Positions 1 through 7,038 of a stretch of DNA of 64,000 bases are shown here, piece after piece. The DNA is from JBMYRH01 sp049602155 (lineage in GTDB: Bacteria > Myxococcota_A > UBA9042 > PHBI01 > JBMYRH01), in assembly GCA_049602155.1 (NCBI GenBank), contig JBMYRH010000007.1, positions 62,001 to 126,000 of the forward strand, given 5' to 3'. Position numbers and translations under genes: made by a program. The notes under the pieces are model-generated. The model saw only the letters and a list, made by a program, of their open reading frames with translations, did not search any database and was not told where the DNA came from. Position 1 is the first letter of the stretch, and the number at the start of each line of letters is the position of its first letter.

Positions 1-353
1 AACCCTGCGCCCAAGAGCTCCTCGACCCCATCTCCATCCACATCGAGCACGGCGAACGAGCGCCCCACCTCAGCGCCTGAGGGGAGCGTCACCTTGGTCG
101 CTTGAAGCGCCCCCCCCTCGTCGACGAAGACGCGATAGATCTCGCGGTCCGCGCAGAGCAGCAAGTCGGGCTCGCCGTCCATGGTGACATCCCACCACAC
201 CGGTACGCGCCCATCCGCGTGCTCGCTGAGCCCTCCGCTGCCCTGCTCAGCCAAGGCCCGCCACTTCTCAAAGCTAGGCGCGACAGCCTGCGCAGGGCCA
301 GGTCGACCGATGAAGCACAGAGCGAAGAGTGTGAGGAGAGCAAATCGCGACAT
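1..353 (-). CDS. Secreted FG-GAP/VCBS-like protein, 3' end cut by window edge
   Basis: The reading frame is open from an ATG at 353 to the window edge, so the C-terminus is missing. The product begins with a signal peptide (MSRFALLTLFALCFIGRPG, cleavage probably after AQA). It continues with acidic calcium-loop-like strings such as WDVTMDGEPDLLL and LDVDGDGVEELLGAG, typical of FG-GAP/VCBS beta-propeller repeats in exported proteins. An in-frame ATG at 365 is an alternative start. The repeat type is seen directly; the function is unknown. It lies upstream of no obvious partner, since the ceramidase homologue at 418-2157 is read toward it on the same strand. Confidence 0.6.
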   Translation of the reverse strand, partial: MSRFALLTLFALCFIGRPGPAQAVAPSFEKWRALAEQGSGGLSEHADGRVPVWWDVTMDGEPDLLLCADREIYRVFVDEGGALQATKVTLPSGAEVGRSFAVLDVDGDGVEELLGAG

Positions 354-417
354 GCCTGAGAGCATAGGCCAGCGCCCATCCTGCATCAAAAGCAGGCCGT
401 CGAAAGTCGAGGTGCGA

Positions 418-2157
418 TCAACCGACGGCGGCGAATGCACGCTGTGAAAGTTCCTCATCCGTAAAGGGGGTGGGCCGCAGCGTATCGCTCTTGTCGACGA
501 CCTCATCGCTGATGCACGCGTGCGCCATCTCTTGGAGCTGCGTGAGCGTCGCAGCCAGGGTCCACTGACCCATATAGGTCGACGCACCTTCGTACCCCTG
601 TAGCCGATACTCCTCATGGGTGGTCAGGTAACCGCAGTACGTGTTCGCGTACCCTGAGACGACGGCGTGCGTCACCCCTGCTGGCGCCATGATCCGACGG
701 ACGAGGGCCTTCATCCGTCGCGCAGCCACCGTCGTCGGCTCGAAGGGGACTGCGATGATCGCCAAGCCACCCACTTGCACGATCTGGAGCGGCAACACAT
801 CGGGGGTCCAGGACCGCGTCCCCAGAGCGCCCTTCCGCACCAAAGTGCGCAACCTCGCAATAGTAGGGTCCACGGCGCTGGGGACCGGGGCGAGCGCTTG
901 TCGAAAGAGCCCCAAGATCCGACTGTTGGCTCCTCGACCTGGCTCAATCATCGGGAACTTGGTCCCGTGAGGGCTCGCGGTCAACGCGCGTTGCTGCCCC
1001 ACGAAGACCGCGCGGAGGCGGTGATAAAGCCCCAGCATGCGGTTAAGCAACCAAGTCAAACCACCGAGCTTGAACAAGGGACCGGGGCCGTCGCGTGTGC
1101 CTCGCGCCATTGAGATACCCAGCGTCGCCGTGCCCGTCGTCGCGCCTTCACAGCCAGGTCCAAACTCGGGCGCCGCATGCGCCGCCCGGTAGTCCACGTA
1201 CCGAAAGCTGGTGCGCACCTGAGGGGTCAAGAGATCGGCCGGGTCACAGCGCTCCATAAGCGCTCTCGCCTGTCGGTATTGAATGTCACCGTTGTGCTTC
1301 GCGCTCTCAAGGTCATCCTCACAGGCCCCTACCGCCAACCCTCGCGAGCTATCCCATCGATAGTTCGGCGTCACGTCCCCCGCGCTGGTTTGAGGAAACG
1401 CTGCTTCAAACGAGGCGCTCTCCCAGGCTGAGGCTGCATGGGCCTCCAGCGCCCGAGACGCGAACCCTTTGTTGTCAGGGTGGACCTTTTGGTTATCCGC
1501 GTGGAGGTTGCAAGCATGAACGCCGAACCAGTTGATCGCCCCTAACGGGCGCCCCTCGGCATCGTCAAATCGGAGGGTCGTCATCTCTCGGTCAATGGCC
1601 AGGTGTGCCTGATCCGGCTGCAACGGGCTGACGTCCTCGTTGCTGTTGTACGCGGCCATGGCCCGATTGATCCCCACCTGCTCATCGACCGGGATCTCGC
1701 CGTACTTGAGGGACAAGCGCCCTGGCTGGAGCGCACGCACTGCGGTCAAGATGGCCTGACAGACGCCCTCGACGATGGCGTCAAAGATCGGCTTCACGTA
1801 GCCAGCGATGGAGAGGTTAAAGAGCACGTGATGTGAGTAGCCACCTGGTCCGCTGTGAGTATGCGTGGCGGTCAACATCAGGGTGTGTGCGTCCAAGCCG
1901 AGGTCGGGATGGTCACGCTGAAGGCGCTCTATCACCGCCCGATGGACGCTCTGCGTGATACCCCACAGTTCGGCGTTCACAAAGACGAAGCGGGCCCCGC
2001 AGCTAGGCAACTCGACCGCATAGGCCCGAGCACGGAGTGGCATCGCCACCTCCGCGACACGTTGATGACTTTGACCGAAGCCCATCATCCCGACGGGCAT
2101 CACAGGGCCTGTCACATCAGCGCTGCCGACGCCGACTTTAAATGTCCCCTGGTCCAT
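418..2157 (-). CDS. Neutral/alkaline ceramidase family protein (579 aa)
   Basis: Neutral ceramidases hydrolyse the amide bond of ceramide to sphingosine and a fatty acid. The family marks are clear: zinc-site motif THTHSGPGGY (H99, H101), a second histidine region around H214 (FGVHACNLH), GINRAMAAY near 162-170, and QTSAGDVTPN at 256-265. In characterised enzymes the last motif reads GDxSPN and its Ser is the nucleophile; here the residue is Thr263. No signal peptide is visible, whereas most bacterial members are secreted, and at 579 residues it is shorter than the usual 640-750, so the C-terminal beta domain may be reduced. The substrate could be another N-acyl lipid. The start ATG at 2157 agrees with homology, which begins at VGVGSADVTGP. 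Confidence 0.85.
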   Translation of the reverse strand: MDQGTFKVGVGSADVTGPVMPVGMMGFGQSHQRVAEVAMPLRARAYAVELPSCGARFVFVNAELWGITQSVHRAVIERLQRDHPDLGLDAHTLMLTATHTHSGPGGYSHHVLFNLSIAGYVKPIFDAIVEGVCQAILTAVRALQPGRLSLKYGEIPVDEQVGINRAMAAYNSNEDVSPLQPDQAHLAIDREMTTLRFDDAEGRPLGAINWFGVHACNLHADNQKVHPDNKGFASRALEAHAASAWESASFEAAFPQTSAGDVTPNYRWDSSRGLAVGACEDDLESAKHNGDIQYRQARALMERCDPADLLTPQVRTSFRYVDYRAAHAAPEFGPGCEGATTGTATLGISMARGTRDGPGPLFKLGGLTWLLNRMLGLYHRLRAVFVGQQRALTASPHGTKFPMIEPGRGANSRILGLFRQALAPVPSAVDPTIARLRTLVRKGALGTRSWTPDVLPLQIVQVGGLAIIAVPFEPTTVAARRMKALVRRIMAPAGVTHAVVSGYANTYCGYLTTHEEYRLQGYEGASTYMGQWTLAATLTQLQEMAHACISDEVVDKSDTLRPTPFTDEELSQRAFAAVG

Positions 2158-2251
2158 GCCCTGCCTTTGTCGGCGGTGTCCTCCCCGAGCACTGACGATG
2201 CCACCCTAGAGGGCGTGACGCAATCCCGGGCCCGGGCCCCTCAATGGACGC

Positions 2252-2704
2252 TTAGGCGACCTTCGGGAGCAGCATGGCTTCGGCCTTCAGGCGCGTATCC
2301 AGCAGGGTCGCCCAGGTCCGTAAATACCGGACGACATCATCACGGCGACGGAAGTCTAAGTGGCGATCTTTCGGGGGGAGCAAACGGAGGACGCGCTTAT
2401 CACTAAGGCGCTCCAAGTGACCGATATCCTCCGGCGCTAAGCCGAGCTCCAGCAGCGCGCCGATGACGTCGTCCATCGGGATCCCACTGGTCGCGCAATG
2501 CTCAAGCGCCTGATCAGCCCACTCCCCCGCCTTATCCTGCGAGAGTCGCCGAAGCTCTGCCGCAGACAGACGGGTCACGTGCTGGGCCAAGTGGCCGCAG
2601 TTACACGCCCCCATGTGAGTCCATCGGTACTCGGTCTCTTGGCGAGCCAGCTTGTCTGCGGTCGCCTTCAAGGCATCGATGAGTTTGAGGGACGGGTAGG
2701 CCAT
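2252..2704 (-). CDS. Conserved-looking hypothetical protein (150 aa)
   Basis: A 150-residue soluble protein with no signal peptide or membrane segment, which I cannot assign to a family. It contains MGACNCGHLAQHVTRL near residues 31-46, whose Cys and His residues could bind a metal, followed by mostly helical, charged sequence ending in a long helix (RYLRTWATLLDTRLKAEAMLL). It lies between a small zinc-ribbon gene and the ceramidase homologue, all read leftward, so it may belong to the tpx group. Coding status is supported by composition and by the clean gaps on both sides. Confidence 0.65.
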   Translation of the reverse strand: MAYPSLKLIDALKATADKLARQETEYRWTHMGACNCGHLAQHVTRLSAAELRRLSQDKAGEWADQALEHCATSGIPMDDVIGALLELGLAPEDIGHLERLSDKRVLRLLPPKDRHLDFRRRDDVVRYLRTWATLLDTRLKAEAMLLPKVA

Positions 2705-2783
2705 CTGTGCCTCCTATGCGAAGGACAGCAGCATAGCCAACCCGCGCCCGCAGGGCACGTTTGAGGGCAAAAGGAGGCCGCTT

Positions 2784-2809
2784 TAGCGACCACCGCTACC
2801 CTGTCGCTA
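2784..2809 (-). terminator. Stem-loop at the end of the zinc-ribbon gene
   Basis: A perfect 7-bp inverted repeat (TAGCGAC, 12-nt loop, GTCGCTA) overlaps the stop codon of the minus-strand gene at 2807-2998. There is no T-run after it, so it is a weak terminator at best or an mRNA 3'-end structure. Confidence 0.3.
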
Positions 2810-2998
2810 TAGGCTGCAGCTCATGTCCTGCCCACAGCACATCGGGCTCTTAATCTTCCCGTGCTCGTTCGGGCACTTCGAGATCTGAACGCTGGTGCCA
2901 TCCGCCTTGGTCAACGAGTCGTTGACGAGCGGTGCATCGCACTTGCCGCAAGTCGCGTTGACGGACATATCGCATTTGGGGCAGCTGTAAGTCGCCAT
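2807..2998 (-). CDS. Small zinc-ribbon/rubredoxin-like protein (63 aa)
   Basis: The 63-residue product is built around paired cysteines: C6xxC9 and C17xxC20, then C42 and a CC pair (MCCGQDM) near the C-terminus. This can form one zinc ribbon or rubredoxin-like knuckle plus further metal ligands. It starts 30 nt after the thiol peroxidase stop and is probably co-transcribed with it. The rubrerythrin at 4251-4670 lacks the usual C-terminal rubredoxin domain, so a separate electron-transfer role here is possible, but that is inference; a plain zinc-binding protein fits the sequence equally well. Confidence 0.7.
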   Translation of the reverse strand: MATYSCPKCDMSVNATCGKCDAPLVNDSLTKADGTSVQISKCPNEHGKIKSPMCCGQDMSCSL

Positions 2999-3028
2999 GG
3001 TCCTCTCTCCGTGTTCTTAGTCAGGTGC

Positions 3029-3535
3029 TTATTCGACCCCGACTGCGGCCAGTGCGGCCGCATAGTCTGGTTCTTGCCCAGTGCTGGGCACTTGCTCAGT
3101 GTGAAGGATCCGATGTTGAGCGTCGAGCACAACAACACAACGGCTCAACAATCCCTCAAACGGGCTCTCGAGATAGGTCGCGCCGTAATCCGCTCCGAAG
3201 GACCCACGGAAGGCCGAGAATGTCATCACGCCCTCAAGCCCCTCAGCGCCGCAAAACGCTTTCTGCGCGAAGGGTAAATCCTCCGAGATGTGAAGCACAG
3301 TCACACCGTCGACAGCGCCAGCTCGGGCAGCAAACTCACGCACGGACGCCTGGCAAACTCCCGTCCCAATGCTTGGGAAGATGTTCAAGATACGCGTGCC
3401 AGCGATGTCGTGGAGCTGAACGGAGGCGAGATCTTGCCCCACGAGCACCGCGTCCGGGGCCACGCTGCCCACCTCGGGAAGTGCACCGCTTGTCTGAACT
3501 TGAGAACCACCAAAATCAATGGACGCCATCGCCAT
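3029..3535 (-). CDS. tpx: Thiol peroxidase, Tpx-type peroxiredoxin
   Basis: An atypical 2-Cys peroxiredoxin that reduces hydrogen peroxide and alkyl or lipid hydroperoxides using thioredoxin. It is 168 residues, the normal size. The peroxidatic cysteine is C61 in FPSIGTGVCQASVREF (classical PSIDTPVCxxSVR) and the resolving cysteine is C95 in KAFCGAEG, at the same positions as in E. coli Tpx. The substitutions D-to-G and P-to-G just before C61 are unusual. It is divergent from the Fur-family gene at 3755 and reads into the zinc-ribbon gene, which fits a peroxide-response cluster. Thioredoxin is encoded elsewhere in the window (60055-60384). Confidence 0.93.
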   Translation of the reverse strand: MAMASIDFGGSQVQTSGALPEVGSVAPDAVLVGQDLASVQLHDIAGTRILNIFPSIGTGVCQASVREFAARAGAVDGVTVLHISEDLPFAQKAFCGAEGLEGVMTFSAFRGSFGADYGATYLESPFEGLLSRCVVVLDAQHRILHTEQVPSTGQEPDYAAALAAVGVE

Positions 3536-3711
3536 AACCTACTGATAAAAATGACATTTACGTCAGAAGCCAAATCGGTCGCGGACTATGTCATGGCCGG
3601 CGGCGTTGTTCAAGCGAACACCTCTGCAGCACAACATTCACTCCCTCGGGAAGGCGACGCGGACAGGTTGTGTTCTGGCCCTGTGAGAACGAAACGCATA
3701 TTTTTTCAATC

Positions 3712-3732
3712 CGGGGGTAGACAACACCCCCG
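3712..3732. promoter_or_regulatory. Perfect inverted repeat next to the fur operator
   Basis: CGGGGGT (3712-3718), a 7-nt spacer, then ACCCCCG (3726-3732). It sits directly upstream of the 17-bp palindrome in the divergent tpx/fur spacer. It could be a hairpin in the leader RNA or a second protein site; nothing in the sequence decides. Confidence 0.35.
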
Positions 3733-3733
3733 A

Positions 3734-3750
3734 TTTAGACAAAGTCTAAA
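3734..3750. promoter_or_regulatory. Perfect 17-bp palindrome, probable Fur/PerR-family operator
   Basis: TTTAGAC-AAA-GTCTAAA is a perfect 7-3-7 inverted repeat, AT-rich in a GC-rich genome, ending 4 nt before the GTG start of the Fur-family gene. Its size and symmetry suit a Fur-family dimer, and its position suits autorepression. It does not match the exact Bacillus PerR box, but shares the TTA...TAA ends. Confidence 0.65.
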
Positions 3751-3754
3751 CGCC

Positions 3755-4177
3755 GTGGACCAACACATCAGAGCACAACTAGAGGCGTACGCGATTCATC
3801 CAACCATGCAACGGTTGGCGATCGCAGCGACCGTCTTGCACACAGACCGGCATCCCTCGGCGGACGAGATCTTCGAGACCGTCAACCGAGAGCTGCCCAC
3901 TGTGTCGCGAGCCACGGTCTACAACACCCTGAACCTCTTCGTAGAGAAGGGTCTGTGTCGCACACTCACGCTCCGGGAGGGGCGGATCGTGTACGACCCC
4001 AACATGGCCCCTCATCACCACCTCCTCGACGAGGAGAGTGGTCGCATCTACGACCTGCCGTGGGACGCTCTCAAGGTGACCCTGAATACGCCGATTGATG
4101 GCTTCGACGTCAGCACGATGGAGGTCGTGGTGCGTGCCAATCGGCGTGGCGATGAGACGTTGGACTTGAGCGCCTAA
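3755..4177 (+). CDS. Fur-family transcriptional regulator, PerR/Irr-like
   Basis: A 140-residue metal-dependent repressor. The frame is open far upstream, but homology begins at the GTG at 3755. It shows the winged-helix core (HPSADEIFETV with H33, then SRATVYNTLNLFVEKG, the recognition helix) and a regulatory histidine cluster (D81, H87-H89, D100). The structural-zinc CxxC that follows the HHH motif in PerR is absent (D92 and S95 in its place), and only one Cys (C68) remains. Loss of CxxC together with HHH is also typical of the heme-responsive Irr branch, so the signal could be peroxide, iron or heme. It is divergent from tpx and followed by rubrerythrin, so these are the likely targets. 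Confidence 0.88.
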   Translation: MDQHIRAQLEAYAIHPTMQRLAIAATVLHTDRHPSADEIFETVNRELPTVSRATVYNTLNLFVEKGLCRTLTLREGRIVYDPNMAPHHHLLDEESGRIYDLPWDALKVTLNTPIDGFDVSTMEVVVRANRRGDETLDLSA

Positions 4178-4220
4178 GCGACCTCGCCATGCCACACCGA
4201 CCACTCGTATTGAGCGGACA

Positions 4221-4227
4221 ATTAGAC
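4221..4227 (+). promoter_or_regulatory. Possible regulator half-site upstream of rubrerythrin
   Basis: ATTAGAC shares the TTAGAC half of the palindrome at 3734-3750. It lies 23 nt before the rubrerythrin start. The second half-site is not conserved, so binding by the Fur-family protein is only a suggestion. Confidence 0.3.
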
Positions 4228-4250
4228 CAACTTTTTCGGAGAACATTCTC

Positions 4251-4670
<420 letters not shown>

Positions 4671-4683
4671 GCCAGCTCGCCCC

Positions 4684-4715
4684 GACGCCTCGGAGGCCGT
4701 CGCGTCCGAGGCGTC
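4684..4715 (+). terminator. Stem-loop terminator after rubrerythrin
   Basis: A perfect 11-bp stem (GACGCCTCGGA / TCCGAGGCGTC) with a 10-nt loop starts 14 nt after the rubrerythrin stop and is followed by a short TTA stretch. It is the strongest terminator-like hairpin in the left part, though the T-run is short. Confidence 0.6.
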
Positions 4716-4791
4716 TTAGGGGCGCCCCTCACCTCGCTCACCATCGGGCCGCCCTCTGCGGTCGATTGGACCTCTGTGTCTTGGAGCAATC

Positions 4792-6155
4792 ATGGCTGGT
4801 AGCAACATCTCTTATATGCCAACGGACGGGCTGACCTATGACCCGACAGATGAGGCGTATTGGGAGCCCGACGCCCTCCAAAAGGAGCTCACGCGCGTCT
4901 TTGAAGTCTGCCACGGTTGCCGCATGTGCTTTAAATACTGCGACAGCTTCCCCACGCTCTTCGATCTGATCGACAACAAATGTGAAGAGGACGTCCGGAA
5001 CCTCACAGAGGCTGACGTCGAGCAGGTCGCGGATGGCTGCTTTCAATGCAAGCTCTGCGAAGTGCAATGTCCCTACACCCCGGCTGACAACCATGAGTTT
5101 CAGCTCGATTTCCCTAAGTTGATCCATCGCTATCGCGCGCAACAGCGGAAGAAGAAGGGGCTGACCTTCGCCGAGAAGACGCTGACCGATCCAGACGGAA
5201 CAGCGGCAAAGGCGCGCATGACCTTCGGGCTCGCCAACGCGATGAACAGAGTCTCAGTCCATCGCTGGTTTATGGAGACCTTCCTTGGGATTCACCGCGA
5301 AAAGCTGCTGCCCGACTTCGCCTCGAAGACCTTTGAGCAATGGGCTGACGACGCCGGGCGGACGACGGATGAGCCCGGTAAAGAGGCCGTGCTCTTCCAG
5401 ACCTGCTACGTGCAGAACAACGAACCCCACATCGGCAAAGACACCCTGGCAGTCATGGACGCCAACCAGGTCGAGACCGCCTGTGTGAAGGGCCTCGCGT
5501 GCTGCGGCATGCCGAGGTGGGAGAAGGGTGACTTGGAGTCNNNNNNNNNNNNNNNNACCTCGACATCTTGATGCCTCACGTCGAGGCTGGCGCGACGGTG
5601 GTCACCCTCAACCCCACGTGCTCCATGATGCTCCGAAAGGAGTACCCCGAACTGCTCGAGGGCGAAGATCGCGTCCGCGCCGAGCGCCTCTCAGAGCACG
5701 TCAAAGAGGCCGGAGAATTCCTCTGGGGTATCCGCAAAGAGGAGCGCTTCAACGCCGATCCCAAGAGCCTCCCGGATGCAGAGGGCTTCGCCTACCACGC
5801 GCCGTGCCACCTTCGCGCTCAGCGCACGGGATTTCGTGGGCGCGACGTGGTCAAGAAGGTCCTCGGGATTCAGCCCGACACCGTCATGGAATGCTGCGGT
5901 CACGACGGCACCTACGCGATGACAGTCGAGGGCTTCGAGCCCTCCAAGCGCATCGGTAAGCACGCTTTCTCAGGGATGATTGAGTCCGACAGCAATGTCT
6001 GGGCCACCGATTGCCCACTCGCCGCGCTGCAGTTCCAACAACACGCCGGTGTGAAACCGATGCACCCCATGAGCATCCTGGCCAAAGCCTACCAGCCGGA
6101 CGGCTTCAGCCGCCCTGCCCTCCCGAACCCCTCTGAGCAGGAGACCCAAGAGTGA
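4792..6155 (+). CDS. GlpC/HdrD-like iron-sulfur protein with CCG domains, interrupted by an assembly gap
   Basis: A membrane-associated or soluble electron carrier of the heterodisulfide reductase/GlpC family. Two ferredoxin-type [4Fe-4S] motifs occur at C40xxC43xxC46xxxC50 and C83xxC86xxC89xxxC93. Two CCG (cysteine-rich) domains follow: the first ends at ACCGMP, the second runs from YHAPCH to ECCGHDG. The 16 N at 5541-5556 put the two halves out of frame; a gap of 14 or 17 bases would restore one reading frame (the second half resumes at ctcgacatc, LDILMPHVEAG). It is therefore one gene of about 450 residues, not two. Its stop overlaps the DUF3501 start by 4 nt. Rubrerythrin, this protein and DUF3501 are a recurring bacterial trio, suggesting electron supply for peroxide reduction. 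Confidence 0.85.
5541..5556. other. Assembly gap (16 N)
   Basis: Sixteen undetermined bases inside the iron-sulfur protein gene. The length is not compatible with the flanking frames, so the apparent frameshift is an artefact of gap size. Confidence 0.97.
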
Positions 6156-6709
6156 ACAAGGTCCAACGAGAGAGCATCCTTGACTACATGACTTACCAGG
6201 ACCAGCGCGACGAGATCCGCGCGGCGGTCTTGGAGACCAAACGCATCAGGCGCATTCACGTCGGCGAGTACCTCACCTTCCTCTTCGAGAACGTCGAGAC
6301 CGTGCGCTATCAGATCCACGAGATGGTGCGCGTGGAGCGGATGGTGCGAGAGTCCGATATCGCTCATGAGATCGAGACCTACAACGAGCTCTTGGGCGGA
6401 CCGGGTGTGCTCGGCTGCACGCTGCTTATCGAGATCGACGATGCGGAGGTCCGCGACGTCAAGCTTAGGCGCTGGCTTGCGCTCCCATCTCACCTCTACT
6501 TGCGCCTGTCGAATGGGGAGAAGATCCCCGCCTCATTCGATGAGCGCCAAGTTGGCACGGACCGCGTCAGCTCTGTCCAATACCTCACCTTTGATACCGG
6601 CGGGCGGGCGCCCGTCGGAATCGGCTGCAGCATGGAGGACCCGGACGTGGGCCTCGAGATCGAGCTCACCAGTGAGCAACGCGCCGCCTTAGCCGACGAC
6701 CTTCCGTAG
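6152..6709 (+). CDS. DUF3501 family protein
   Basis: A 185-residue soluble protein that I recognise as DUF3501 from its opening (MNKVQRESILDYMTYQDQR), the HVGEYLTFLFEN stretch and the central YNELLGG segment. It has no cysteine-based cofactor site apart from C90 (GCTLLIEI) and C156 (IGCSME). The start is a GTG inside a 4-nt overlap with the preceding stop, which indicates translational coupling. The family has no proven function; its constant company of rubrerythrin and a GlpC-like protein implies a role in peroxide handling or in assembly of that electron chain. Confidence 0.85.
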   Translation: MNKVQRESILDYMTYQDQRDEIRAAVLETKRIRRIHVGEYLTFLFENVETVRYQIHEMVRVERMVRESDIAHEIETYNELLGGPGVLGCTLLIEIDDAEVRDVKLRRWLALPSHLYLRLSNGEKIPASFDERQVGTDRVSSVQYLTFDTGGRAPVGIGCSMEDPDVGLEIELTSEQRAALADDLP

Positions 6710-7035
6710 CGCTCGCCCTGAGTCCGGGCGCTGTGCGCTGTGAGACGCTCGGATACCGAGGCCGCATCTGTAGCCTTGCGCGTCAACACGCTCAAGGAAC
6801 CGAGCACGGTGATCACTGCCATGGGAACCGGGCAGGTGCACGCCAACACCTTCAGCGCTGAGAGGTGACCTTTCGCTTCTCTGACCGGACGGTCAATCTG
6901 CTCCTCGGTTCACGGAAACCCGACATTTTACTGTGCGGCTTTAACGGTGTAGGCGCTGGTGGCATCCGTTAGCGATGAGGGCGTGCGCCAAAGTGCGACT
7001 CAGACCAATCACGTGAAAGAGGACGAGGGGGACTT
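6710..7035. other. Non-coding stretch before the copper monooxygenase gene
   Basis: There is no convincing gene in these 326 bases. They contain a TGACCG-GA-CGGTCA palindrome and an AT-richer segment near 6920-6935 that may be promoter sequence for the gene at 7039. The reverse-strand frame here overlaps the end of DUF3501 and has no recognisable protein character. Confidence 0.6.
6882..6895. promoter_or_regulatory. TetR-type palindromic operator candidate
   Basis: TGACCG-GA-CGGTCA has perfect 6-bp arms and a 2-bp spacer, the shape of many TetR-family operators (TGACCGNNCGGTCA). It lies 157 bp before the start at 7039. No TetR-family gene is in the window. Confidence 0.35.
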
Positions 7036-7038
7036 GTG

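Noticed and set aside
3290..3754. Long N-terminal extension of the Fur-family frame
   Set aside because: The extra 155 residues are antisense to tpx, have no domain and would bury the palindrome in coding DNA; homology begins at GTG 3755.
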